Below are positions 56,580 to 64,000 of a DNA stretch of 64,000 nucleotides, piece by piece. Made by a program: the position numbers and the translations under genes. This stretch comes from Aliiroseovarius crassostreae (GTDB lineage: Bacteria; Pseudomonadota; Alphaproteobacteria; Rhodobacterales; Rhodobacteraceae), in NCBI RefSeq assembly GCF_001307765.1, contig NZ_LKBA01000024.1, positions 124,001 through 188,000 on the forward strand, in the 5' to 3' direction. Each line of letters opens with the position of its first letter. Within the stretch, counting starts at the first letter, position 1. The notes under the pieces were generated by a model. The model searched no databases and had not been told where the DNA came from. It was given only the letters and a program-made list of their open reading frames with translations.

Positions 56580-58262
56580 TTGCAACAGATCCAAACTGTC
56601 TGGTCTGCACTGGACATGCGTAAAAAAGTGATTGTCGTTCTGGCGACGTTGGCAATGTTTGCTGCCGTGCTTGGCATTTCTCGTATGGCCAGCAAGCCGT
56701 CGATGAGTCTTTTATACGCAGGGCTGGAACCGGGGGCTGCTGGTGAAGTGATCAAGGCGTTAGAGGCACAGTCCGCCAGCTTTGAGGTCCGCAACGGCGC
56801 AATCTATGTCAATGCCTCTCAACGTGACGGGTTACGAATGACCCTCGCCAGCGAAGGGTTGCCGTCAAATTCTGCCAAAGGATATGAGTTGCTTGATGGG
56901 TTGTCCGGCTTTGGGACGACCTCTCAGATGTTTGATGCCGCCTATTGGCGTGCAAAAGAAGGCGAACTGGCACGGACCATCGTCTCCAGCCCCTTTGTCC
57001 AAAGCGCGCGGGTTCACATCGCTCAATCTGTCCAACAGGGTTTGCGGAGGCGCGCAAAACCAACCGGGTCGGTGACCCTGAGCGGCACGTCCGGCACAAT
57101 TTCTTCGGCACAGGCAAAGGCATTCAAATATCTTGTTTCATCTGCGGTGCCGGGCATGTCCCCGGAAGATGTTTCCATCATCGACAGCCGGGGGGGGTTG
57201 ATCACTGCAGGGGATGACATCGAAACCGCACAATCCTCTCTCGGAAATCGCGCAGAAGAAATAAAGGCCAATATTCAACACCTCCTGGAAGCACGCGTGG
57301 GCCTTGGGAATGCGGTGGTTGAACTGAGCCTGGAAACGGCGACAGAACGCGAATCGATACTGGAAAAAACATTCGACCCCAACAGCCGCGTCGCGATTTC
57401 CACTGAGACCCAGGAAAATTCCAGTCAGAGTTCTGACAACGGGAATGGCAGCGTGACCGTTGCATCCAACCTTCCAGACGGGGAGGGCAGCGCGGGGGCC
57501 TCATCCTCAACCCAGAACAGTGAGACACGGGAGAGGATCAATTATGAGGTGTCAGAAACAACCCGTGAGATCATCCGCACCCCAGGCGCCACCAAACGCA
57601 TAACCGTGGCCGTTCTGGTCGATGGGTTGCGTAGCGTAAATGAGGCGGGTGAAACAATCTGGCAACCGCGCTCGGAGGAAGAACTGAACAGCCTGCGTGA
57701 CCTGGTGGCCTCTGCCATTGGCTTTGATCAGTCCCGCGGCGATACGATTACCATTAAAACCATGGAGTTTGAGCAGGTTTCGGAGGCGGGCACTGAGGTG
57801 ACGTCGTCCTTGATGCAAGGTGTCGAATTTGACCTTATGTCCATCATTCAACTTGCCGTTCTGGCAGTTGTGGCCCTCATTCTCGGGCTGTTTGTGATCA
57901 GGCCGATCCTTGCCAATTCAAAGGGTGCGCTGGAGAATACACCCTCAGCGGGCGCCCTGCCCGGCCCCCAGATGGCCGGAGGTCAACAGCCCTCTCCTGC
58001 GGCAGAAGCCTCATCGGACATGCTGGCTCCCGCCCCAATTCAGTTCAATACCGATTTTTCGGATATGCCGTCGCTGTCGGGTGAAATTGATGACGGGGAA
58101 TTTTCGGCGCCACAAATGGCGACAGTTTCGGACATCGGCTTCGACGAAGACCCGCTTGGCGGGTCCGATGATCCGGTTAAACGCCTGCGTAATCTGATCG
58201 AAGAGCGGCAAAGTGAAACCCTCGAAATTCTTCGGGGCTGGATGGATGAGGAGACTGTCTGA
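56580..58262 (+). CDS. fliF: Flagellar MS-ring protein FliF
   Basis: A 560-residue inner-membrane ring protein. First membrane helix about 15-34, periplasmic ring-building motifs with FGTTSQMFDAAYWRAKEGELARTI near 105, and IREIIRTPGATKRITVAVLVDG. A second membrane helix (about 425-443; QLAVLAVVALILGLFVIRPIL) is followed by a Ser/Ala/Pro-rich linker and C-terminal helix PVKRLRNLIEERQSETLEILRGWM that binds FliG. It starts with TTG (56580) behind GGAG at seven bases. The stop overlaps the start of fliH. Confidence 0.95.
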   Translation: MQQIQTVWSALDMRKKVIVVLATLAMFAAVLGISRMASKPSMSLLYAGLEPGAAGEVIKALEAQSASFEVRNGAIYVNASQRDGLRMTLASEGLPSNSAKGYELLDGLSGFGTTSQMFDAAYWRAKEGELARTIVSSPFVQSARVHIAQSVQQGLRRRAKPTGSVTLSGTSGTISSAQAKAFKYLVSSAVPGMSPEDVSIIDSRGGLITAGDDIETAQSSLGNRAEEIKANIQHLLEARVGLGNAVVELSLETATERESILEKTFDPNSRVAISTETQENSSQSSDNGNGSVTVASNLPDGEGSAGASSSTQNSETRERINYEVSETTREIIRTPGATKRITVAVLVDGLRSVNEAGETIWQPRSEEELNSLRDLVASAIGFDQSRGDTITIKTMEFEQVSEAGTEVTSSLMQGVEFDLMSIIQLAVLAVVALILGLFVIRPILANSKGALENTPSAGALPGPQMAGGQQPSPAAEASSDMLAPAPIQFNTDFSDMPSLSGEIDDGEFSAPQMATVSDIGFDEDPLGGSDDPVKRLRNLIEERQSETLEILRGWMDEETV

Positions 58263-58882
58263 TGCCGCCGATTTTTCCGCTCCAAGATTTCGACACGCCC
58301 CTTTCCAGTCCGCAGCCAATCAATCCGACATCCTCACCTGCTGCAACCCCAACAGCAGCAGATCTGGAAAAGGCGCGGCTGGAAGGATATGAAGTGGGCT
58401 ATCAGGCTGGATGGGATGATGCCATCCGAGCAGGTGACGAAAATAAGTCCCAGATCAGTGCCGAGTTTGCACGCAACTTGCAGGATCTCGGCTTTACCTT
58501 TCACGAGGCTCGAAGCCATGTCATGAAATCGCTGGAACCCCTTTTGGCCAACATGGTCGAGAAGGTCCTTCCCAGCCTTGTCTCAGACACAATCGGCCAT
58601 GCAATCATAGAAGAAATCCTGCCGCTGGCCGCAGATGCGGCAGACTCCCCCATGCAGGTCGTCATTTACCCTGGTGGGCGGGACATGCTCGAAGCATTGC
58701 TGTCGCAAAATACCCCGGTCCCAATAGAACTTGTTGAAGAGGAGACACTGGCCGAAGGGCAGGTCTATATCCGCATGGGGGCCACTGAAAAACAGATCGA
58801 CCTGAGCGGTGCCATACACCGGATCGGGGAGGCAGTTTCGGGTCTGTATCAAATCAACGAAAAGGCAAAACAAAATGGCTGA
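58262..58882 (+). CDS. fliH: FliH-like flagellar export protein
   Basis: A 206-residue cytosolic protein. The N-terminus is disordered (PPIFPLQDFDTPLSSPQPINP), then the helical segment LEKARLEGYEVGYQAGWDDAI with GxxxG-like spacing typical of FliH, and a C-terminal domain ending EGQVYIRMGATEKQIDLSGAIHRI. FliH holds and regulates the export ATPase. Coupled to fliF by a one-base overlap; its end overlaps fliN by eight bases. Confidence 0.82.
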   Translation: MPPIFPLQDFDTPLSSPQPINPTSSPAATPTAADLEKARLEGYEVGYQAGWDDAIRAGDENKSQISAEFARNLQDLGFTFHEARSHVMKSLEPLLANMVEKVLPSLVSDTIGHAIIEEILPLAADAADSPMQVVIYPGGRDMLEALLSQNTPVPIELVEEETLAEGQVYIRMGATEKQIDLSGAIHRIGEAVSGLYQINEKAKQNG

Positions 58883-59156
58883 TGACACTCAGAATGCAGC
58901 TCAGACGAGCCCCTTCACCCAGGTGCCTATTGAAATCATGATTTCTGTCGGCAAAGCCCGACCAACAGTGCACGAATTGCTGCGACTGAAAACCGACAGC
59001 ATCCTGCAACTGGACAAAAAGCTGGAAGATCCGGTTGAGCTTTATGTCGGGGACAAGTTGATAGCCCGTGGCGAGTTGGAAGAGGTTGGCGGCGAAGGGT
59101 CGGGCCAGCTTGCGGTCCGGTTGACGGAAGTTGCCGATCTCTCAACCGGTCTCTGA
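58875..59156 (+). CDS. fliN: Flagellar motor switch protein FliN
   Basis: A 93-residue single SpoA-domain protein (about 20-90) with VPIEIMISVGKARPTVHELLRL, VELYVGDKLIARGELEEV. It forms the lower C-ring of the switch complex. The ATG at 58875 gives the normal short N-terminus; a longer in-frame start at 58809 would lie deep inside fliH. Confidence 0.94.
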   Translation: MADDTQNAAQTSPFTQVPIEIMISVGKARPTVHELLRLKTDSILQLDKKLEDPVELYVGDKLIARGELEEVGGEGSGQLAVRLTEVADLSTGL

Positions 59157-59158
59157 CG

Positions 59159-59908
59159 ATGATCTCTACTCAAATCAATCACAAAGGATTCGCATGTGCT
59201 GTCCTGTTAACCATGATGCTGGTGCTTCCAACATCATTGTCCGCACAGGACATCGCCATCAACCTTGGCGACGATGGATCGCTTGCAACCCGTTCCATCC
59301 AACTGATGCTCCTCATCACATTGCTCAGTCTGGTTCCCGGACTGGCAATCATGGTCACCTGTTTCCCGTTCATCGTGACCGTTCTGTCAATTCTGCGTCA
59401 GGCCATCGGGTTGCAGCAGTCCCCCCCCAACATGCTGATCATCAGCCTGGCCCTTTTCCTGACTTACTTTGTGATGGAACCGGTGTTCAACGAAGCCTGG
59501 CGCCTTGGGGCGGAACCCTACACAAAGGGTGAAATGGCTTTGGAACCCGCATTCAATGCCGCGCTGGAACCCTTTCGCGTTTTCATGGCAAATCGGATCG
59601 ACCCCGAAACGTTCCAACATCTTGCTTCGCTGCGCCCTGATGAAACGGGAGAGCTGGCGGCCTCATCCCCCTTGTCGATACTTGTGCCGTCCTTCCTTCT
59701 GTCCGAAGTGGAACGCGCTTTTCAGATCGGTTTTCTGGTGTTTCTACCGTTCCTCATCATTGACCTGGTTGTCGCGGCCATCTTGATGTCAATGGGGATG
59801 ATGATGGTGCCGCCGGCCATCGTGTCCCTGCCGTTCAAACTTGCCTTTTTTGTCGTAGCCGATGGTTGGACACTGATTTCCGGGGCGCTGGTCCGAAGTT
59901 ACTTCTGA
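59159..59908 (+). CDS. fliP: Flagellar export gate protein FliP
   Basis: A 249-residue membrane protein with a cleavable signal (AVLLTMMLVLPTSLSA) and four helices. Landmarks are LVPGLAIMVTCFPFIVTVLSILRQAIG, PPNMLIISLALFLTYFVMEP, FLIIDLVVAAILMSMGMMMVPPAIVSLPFKLAFFVVADGWTL. It is two bases after fliN and convergent with the enolase-superfamily gene with only 4 bp between stops. Confidence 0.96.
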   Translation: MISTQINHKGFACAVLLTMMLVLPTSLSAQDIAINLGDDGSLATRSIQLMLLITLLSLVPGLAIMVTCFPFIVTVLSILRQAIGLQQSPPNMLIISLALFLTYFVMEPVFNEAWRLGAEPYTKGEMALEPAFNAALEPFRVFMANRIDPETFQHLASLRPDETGELAASSPLSILVPSFLLSEVERAFQIGFLVFLPFLIIDLVVAAILMSMGMMMVPPAIVSLPFKLAFFVVADGWTLISGALVRSYF

Positions 59909-59912
59909 TACG

Positions 59913-61121
59913 TCAAACCTGCACGGGGCTTGTCTGCGGCTCCAGATGCAGCGCCTGACCCTCATATGGCATTGCTGCAATCGCCGCATCGTCCAGTTCC
60001 ACCCCCAACCCCGGAGAGCTGGGCGGAATGACATAGCCGTCCTGCCAAACGATCCCCCCCAAGATCACATCGGTATAGGGCGCGTCAAAACGCCCGATAC
60101 TTTCCAAAATCAGAAAATTGGGACTACAGGTCGCTATCTGGATATTCGCCGCAGCCACCACGGGGCCACAATACAGGTGAGGTGCAATCTGGGCCTGTCG
60201 GGTCTCTGCCATTGCGGCAATTTTCTTTGCTTCAAGGATGCCGCCAACACGCCCCAGGTTCATCTGAAGGATTGACGCAGCCCCTGCTTCCAGCAGTCGA
60301 GCAAATTCATGCTTGCTGCAAAGGCGCTCCCCCGCCGCAATCGGAACGGAGATAAAACGCGCCACTTCGGCCATGTCAGCTGGGTTTTCCGGGGGGACAG
60401 GCTCTTCGAACCAGAGCGGATCATAGGTTTCCAACCGCCGCGCCAACCGCTTGGCTCCCGACACGGTAAACTGCCCATGGGTTCCAAAGAGCAGGTCTGC
60501 GCGCATCCCCACCGCTTCACGGATCCGTCTGCAAAACATCTCACTCCGCTCAAGATCTTCCAGCCGGGGCTGGCGGCCATCATAAATCGTATACGGGCCA
60601 GCGGGATCAAACTTAACCGCCGTAAATCCCTGCTCGACCATCTCCAGCGCGGCTTCGGCCGCAAGATCAGGATCGTTATAGACATTGGGCTGGGTCTCAT
60701 CCGGGTAAACATCCCCTTCCGGTGGGTAAAGATAGGTATAGCTGCGCAACCTGTCATATATCTTCCCGCCGAGGAGTTCATAGACCGGCTTGTCAGCGGC
60801 CTTGCCTATGATGTCCCAACAGGCCATCTCCAGCCCACTGAGAACCCCCATAACGGTGATGTCCGGGCGGGCCGAGTAGCCAGCGCCATATGCTGATCGC
60901 CACATGTGCTCAATATGATGTGGATCGGACCCATGGAAGTGACGCCCGAACATGTCCCGCGCCATGGCCGCACAGAGGTCAGGACCAAAAGTTGCGTTAT
61001 AAATCTCACCCACACCGGTCACACCACATCTGGTGGTCAGGCGCAGCAGGATAAAATAGCGCCCCCCATGGCGCGGCGGCGGGTTCCCCACGACAAAGGT
61101 TTCAATTTTATCAAGCTGCAT
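59913..61121 (-). CDS. Enolase-superfamily mandelate racemase/muconate lactonizing enzyme-like dehydratase
   Basis: A 402-residue enzyme. An N-terminal capping domain (about 1-125) is followed by a TIM barrel with the expected catalytic set: Lys in FTAVKFDPAG, the His in LLFGTHGQF, metal-binding Glu in WFEEPVPPEN and AAGERLCSKHE, and a His in IAPHLYCGP. The HGQF motif is typical of sugar-acid dehydratases of the galactonate dehydratase-like branch; the exact substrate is unknown. It lies 3 bp after the GMC oxidoreductase, so oxidation and dehydration of one substrate is a reasonable inference. Confidence 0.87.
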   Translation of the reverse strand: MQLDKIETFVVGNPPPRHGGRYFILLRLTTRCGVTGVGEIYNATFGPDLCAAMARDMFGRHFHGSDPHHIEHMWRSAYGAGYSARPDITVMGVLSGLEMACWDIIGKAADKPVYELLGGKIYDRLRSYTYLYPPEGDVYPDETQPNVYNDPDLAAEAALEMVEQGFTAVKFDPAGPYTIYDGRQPRLEDLERSEMFCRRIREAVGMRADLLFGTHGQFTVSGAKRLARRLETYDPLWFEEPVPPENPADMAEVARFISVPIAAGERLCSKHEFARLLEAGAASILQMNLGRVGGILEAKKIAAMAETRQAQIAPHLYCGPVVAAANIQIATCSPNFLILESIGRFDAPYTDVILGGIVWQDGYVIPPSSPGLGVELDDAAIAAMPYEGQALHLEPQTSPVQV

Positions 61122-61124
61122 GGT

Positions 61125-62750
61125 TCATTCCTCTCTGCGGCACAGGTCGCGAAAAATCAGCTCAGACGCCCGATATGCCAGCATCATGGTCGGCGCATTG
61201 GTGTTGCCCGACGTGATGTTTGGAAAGGCCGAGGCATCAACCACCCGCAAACCGCGCAAACCACGCACCCGCAGGCGATGGTCCAGCACAGACACGCCAT
61301 CATCCTTACCCATTGCACAGGTTCCACAGGGGTGAAACACCGTGCCGGCCCGTTGCCGGAAGTTCTCCAGCATCTCCTGTTCCGTCATCGTCAGCAGGTC
61401 CGGTTCGTGCCTGGTCTTGATGACTGTTTTCATCGCCCGCGTGTGCGCCAGGGTCTTCAGAAGGAGCGAGGCCAGAATGGCGTCAGTCACATCGTGCGGG
61501 GTTGAGAGGGAACAGGGCGATATCCGGGGCGGAGATCGGGGGTCGGCAGAGGTGATCTGGATATGTCCGCGGCTGGTCGGACGACAGGGCTGCACCGACA
61601 GAATAAACCCCGGATCACGGCCCATCTTCGGCTTGCCGTTCTCAGGGATCGAATAGGTGGCCGGATTACAATAAAGCTGAAATGTGGATGGCCCGGCCCC
61701 CGATCTGTCCCGGATATATCCCCCCACCTGATTGACCGGCACGCTCAGCGCACCACCACGCGTCAGGGCATATTGCAGCGCCGCAATGCCCAGCCCCCAA
61801 AATGATCCAAGACGGTTGTTGAGCGTCGGTTTGGTCGCGGCAAAATGATGGGTGATCGCCAGATGATCCTGCAACCCGGCCCCCACGCCGGGATGGTCTT
61901 TCACAACATCAACACCAACCCTTTGCAAAAGCTCACCGGGTCCGATGCCGGAAAGCTGCAGCAACTGGGGCGAATTGATTGCCCCTGCACTCAGGATCAC
62001 GCTGGCACGCGCGCGCGCAAACTGGCGCTGGCCTTTCGAGAGAAAATAAACGCCGTTCGCCCGACCTTCCCTTACCGAAATACGTTCAACCATGGCGCCG
62101 GAAATGACCCTGACATTCTGCCGTTTTCGGGCGGGTTTGAGAAAGGCATCCACCGCCGACCAGCGCCTGCCTTTCCACACCGAGCTTCGATACCGCCCCA
62201 CTCCCTCCGTTTCGATCTCATTCATGTCATCAACAACCGGCCAGCCCATTTCCTTTGCCGCCTGCAGGAAATGGTTGCTGAAAGGATGCATGTCCCGGCT
62301 GAGGTCGGATACGAAAACCGGCCCCGCCCCGGTCACGAGGAGCTGCCCGTTCTGGTCCCGGGTCACACGGGTTTCCATCAGGTCATAGCTGCGGCGGACC
62401 GTGTCCCAGCCCCACCCCACAGCACCAGCCTGTTCCCAATCTGCAAAATCCCGCGGCAGCCCCCGCACATAGGCCATGGCATTGATTGAGCCGGACCCGC
62501 CAATCACCCGCCCACGCGGCCAGTAAGCCTGACGCCCGGCAAGGCCCGGATCAGCCGAAGCCACATATCCCCAGTTCAAACGAGGATCAGCAAATGTCCG
62601 CGCATATCCCACCGGCAGTTTGATCCAGGGATTGCGCGCCTCTCCGCCCGCTTCCAGAACAAGCACGCTGAGCGCCCCCTCGGCACTGAGGCGCTCCGCC
62701 AGAACGCATCCCGCGCTGCCGGCACCGACAATGACAACATCAAATTCCAT
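61125..62750 (-). CDS. GMC-family FAD oxidoreductase (choline dehydrogenase-like)
   Basis: A 541-residue flavoenzyme. FAD-binding motif FDVVIVGAGSAGCVLAERL near the N-terminus, GMC signature 1 WPRGRVIGGSGSINAMAYVRG (about 80-100), signature 2 region VILSAGAINSPQLLQLSGIGP (about 250-272), and the C-terminal FHPCGTCAMGKDDG with the catalytic His and GNTNAPTMMLAYRAS. Acts on an alcohol or sugar-type substrate. The ATG at 62750, after GGGGA, begins the Rossmann strand directly and is preferred over 62810. Confidence 0.92.
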   Translation of the reverse strand: MEFDVVIVGAGSAGCVLAERLSAEGALSVLVLEAGGEARNPWIKLPVGYARTFADPRLNWGYVASADPGLAGRQAYWPRGRVIGGSGSINAMAYVRGLPRDFADWEQAGAVGWGWDTVRRSYDLMETRVTRDQNGQLLVTGAGPVFVSDLSRDMHPFSNHFLQAAKEMGWPVVDDMNEIETEGVGRYRSSVWKGRRWSAVDAFLKPARKRQNVRVISGAMVERISVREGRANGVYFLSKGQRQFARARASVILSAGAINSPQLLQLSGIGPGELLQRVGVDVVKDHPGVGAGLQDHLAITHHFAATKPTLNNRLGSFWGLGIAALQYALTRGGALSVPVNQVGGYIRDRSGAGPSTFQLYCNPATYSIPENGKPKMGRDPGFILSVQPCRPTSRGHIQITSADPRSPPRISPCSLSTPHDVTDAILASLLLKTLAHTRAMKTVIKTRHEPDLLTMTEQEMLENFRQRAGTVFHPCGTCAMGKDDGVSVLDHRLRVRGLRGLRVVDASAFPNITSGNTNAPTMMLAYRASELIFRDLCRREE

Positions 62751-62875
62751 TCCCCAAAACCATTTGGCTGGCGTCAAGATCATGAGAAGCCAAGCAAAGC
62801 CACAATTCAAACAATGGTTTTGACGCCTTTGTCTAAACTATATTTAATGCTTTTATTCCAAACTCAGGCAACAGC

Positions 62876-63781
62876 ATGACCACACTCCCGCATATGATCT
62901 GGTTGCGTAGCTTCGAAGCCGCCGCCCGTCTTGGCAGTTTTACCAGTGCCGCGCAGGAGCTGAACCTTACCCCGGCTGCGATCAGCCAACAAATCAGGTT
63001 GCTGGAACAACATCTTGGTGCCCCCCTGTTCACCCGCCTGCCCCGCGGTGTTGCCCTGACCGATATTGGTCACGCCTATGCACAACCGATCCGCAAATCC
63101 TTTACCGACATGCAGGAGGCAACAAATGGGTTATTTGCCCGGCCTGCCAAACGTCCGCTCCGCATACGGGCCTCAATCAGCTTTGCCACACTGATCCTTG
63201 CCCCGCGCCTTGGCGCGTTTCAAAAACACCACCCGGATATCGACCTACAAGTCAGCACAAGCGTCTGGACGCCAGCTGCGGGCAAAGAACCGGTGGATCT
63301 GGAAATTCGCTATGGTCACGGGGATTGGGCCGAACGGGACATCCGGCCACTTGGGCATCGGTTCGGGATCCTGGTCTGCACCCCGGACCTGGCGCGCGGC
63401 CTCGACCCCGCCGAAGGGTTTGACAAACTGGCTGAACGGGCCATTCACATCATCGGATCAGAAACCGACTGGGGGCAGATGGCGACCCTGCTGGGACGGC
63501 CCTACCCACACACCCCACGAATCATGAAAGTTGATAGTTCACTGATGGCCCTTCAGGTTCTGACCACCGGGTCAGGGGCGGTTATTGTCGCCGAAGATTT
63601 TGCCCGTGACTTTCTGGACCGGGGGCACGTCATCTGCCCATTGCCCCACCGTCTGCCACTGAGCCGCAGCTTTTATGCCGTTGCGCCAGATCACAACAAC
63701 ACAAACCCTGACGTTCAGGCTTTCTGTGGCTGGTTGCTTCAATCAATCAACCCAGACGAATCCCCAGATAATCTGACCTGA
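62876..63781 (+). CDS. LysR-family transcriptional regulator (GcvA-like)
   Basis: A 301-residue regulator. Helix-turn-helix at about 7-65 (WLRSFEAAARLGSFTSAAQELNLTPAAISQQIRLLEQHLG) and a C-terminal effector domain resembling GcvA-type regulators (DLEIRYGHGDWAERD, MALQVLTTGSGAVIVAEDFARDFL). It is divergent from the GMC/enolase pair across a 125-bp intergenic region, the usual arrangement for a LysR activator of a catabolic operon. Confidence 0.93.
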   Translation: MTTLPHMIWLRSFEAAARLGSFTSAAQELNLTPAAISQQIRLLEQHLGAPLFTRLPRGVALTDIGHAYAQPIRKSFTDMQEATNGLFARPAKRPLRIRASISFATLILAPRLGAFQKHHPDIDLQVSTSVWTPAAGKEPVDLEIRYGHGDWAERDIRPLGHRFGILVCTPDLARGLDPAEGFDKLAERAIHIIGSETDWGQMATLLGRPYPHTPRIMKVDSSLMALQVLTTGSGAVIVAEDFARDFLDRGHVICPLPHRLPLSRSFYAVAPDHNNTNPDVQAFCGWLLQSINPDESPDNLT

Positions 63782-64000
63782 ATTTTCGCAATCCCCCCTG
63801 TAAATCGCGCAGCCACCCCCGTTTCTTTTGACATTTTCAGAACCCAAAACAAAAAGCTTGCCCCCAGAAGCCCCAACCAGGATCCGGTGCAACACCTGAC
63901 ATTACGTTAAGAACACATCCCTTTTTATTTCACAGTTAAAGGAATTTACAAAATTCACATTTGAAATGGAAATAAATTTACCAAAAAACTGTTGCTACAC

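Overview
The window reads as chromosomal DNA of a denitrifying, flagellated alphaproteobacterium of the Rhodobacteraceae (Roseobacter group). The evidence is a TakP-like TRAP transporter, a cytochrome cd1 nitrite reductase cluster with a fused NirDL, and a flagellar block that includes MotE, SltF-like and PflI-like genes. Base composition is moderately GC-rich with dense gene packing and many ATGA, GTGA and TGATG overlaps. No tRNA, rRNA, CRISPR array, intact insertion sequence or prophage was seen.

Left part (1-14 kb): the truncated end of a Gly/Arg/Asp/Lys-rich exported protein, a GntR-family regulator, a small secreted protein, then a minus-strand group made of a FAH-fold hydrolase, a type I phosphodiesterase-like enzyme and an oligopeptide-type ABC importer (double ATPase, two permeases, Tat-exported binding protein). 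Next comes a TRAP importer of the alpha-keto-acid type whose large subunit carries a charged helical C-terminal extension of about 300 residues. Region 14-25 kb: a MarR-RND efflux operon with a palindrome just upstream, an ACR3 arsenite exporter, the glycerol catabolic pair glpD-glpK with divergent glpR, and a haloacid dehalogenase flanked by small inverted repeats. A large CACHE/PAS/GGDEF/EAL protein follows at 25-28 kb.

Centre (29-41.4 kb): a compact cytochrome cd1 nitrite reductase island in the order nirS, NirT-EB_dh fusion, cupredoxin, nirE, nirC, nirF, nirDL, nirG, nirH, nirJ, nirN, CbiX-like chelatase. Two FNR/DNR/NnrR-type boxes precede nirS and nirE. The set covers nitrite reduction to NO, electron delivery from the quinol pool or by small carriers, and nearly the whole heme d1 pathway from uroporphyrinogen III. 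No NO or N2O reductase genes lie in the window.

Right part (41.4-64 kb): a LuxR-type regulator, DUF983, a crotonase, a glutathione S-transferase and a DUF2793 protein, then a divergent flagellar block. The minus arm runs fliL, pflI-like, motE, motA, a 776-residue unknown, an SltF-like lytic transglycosylase, flhA, fliR, flhB and a FliJ-like gene. The plus arm is fliF, fliH, fliN, fliP. A CtrA-like site lies between the arms. The window ends with an enolase-superfamily enzyme and a GMC oxidoreductase divergent from a LysR regulator.

The least conventional parts are the predicted six-heme NirT-EB_dh fusion and its companion cupredoxin and chelatase in the nir island, the large unknown gene in the flagellar operon, the extended TRAP permease and the repeat elements flanking the dehalogenase gene. 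All functional calls come from reading the sequence and recalling protein families; no database search was possible.
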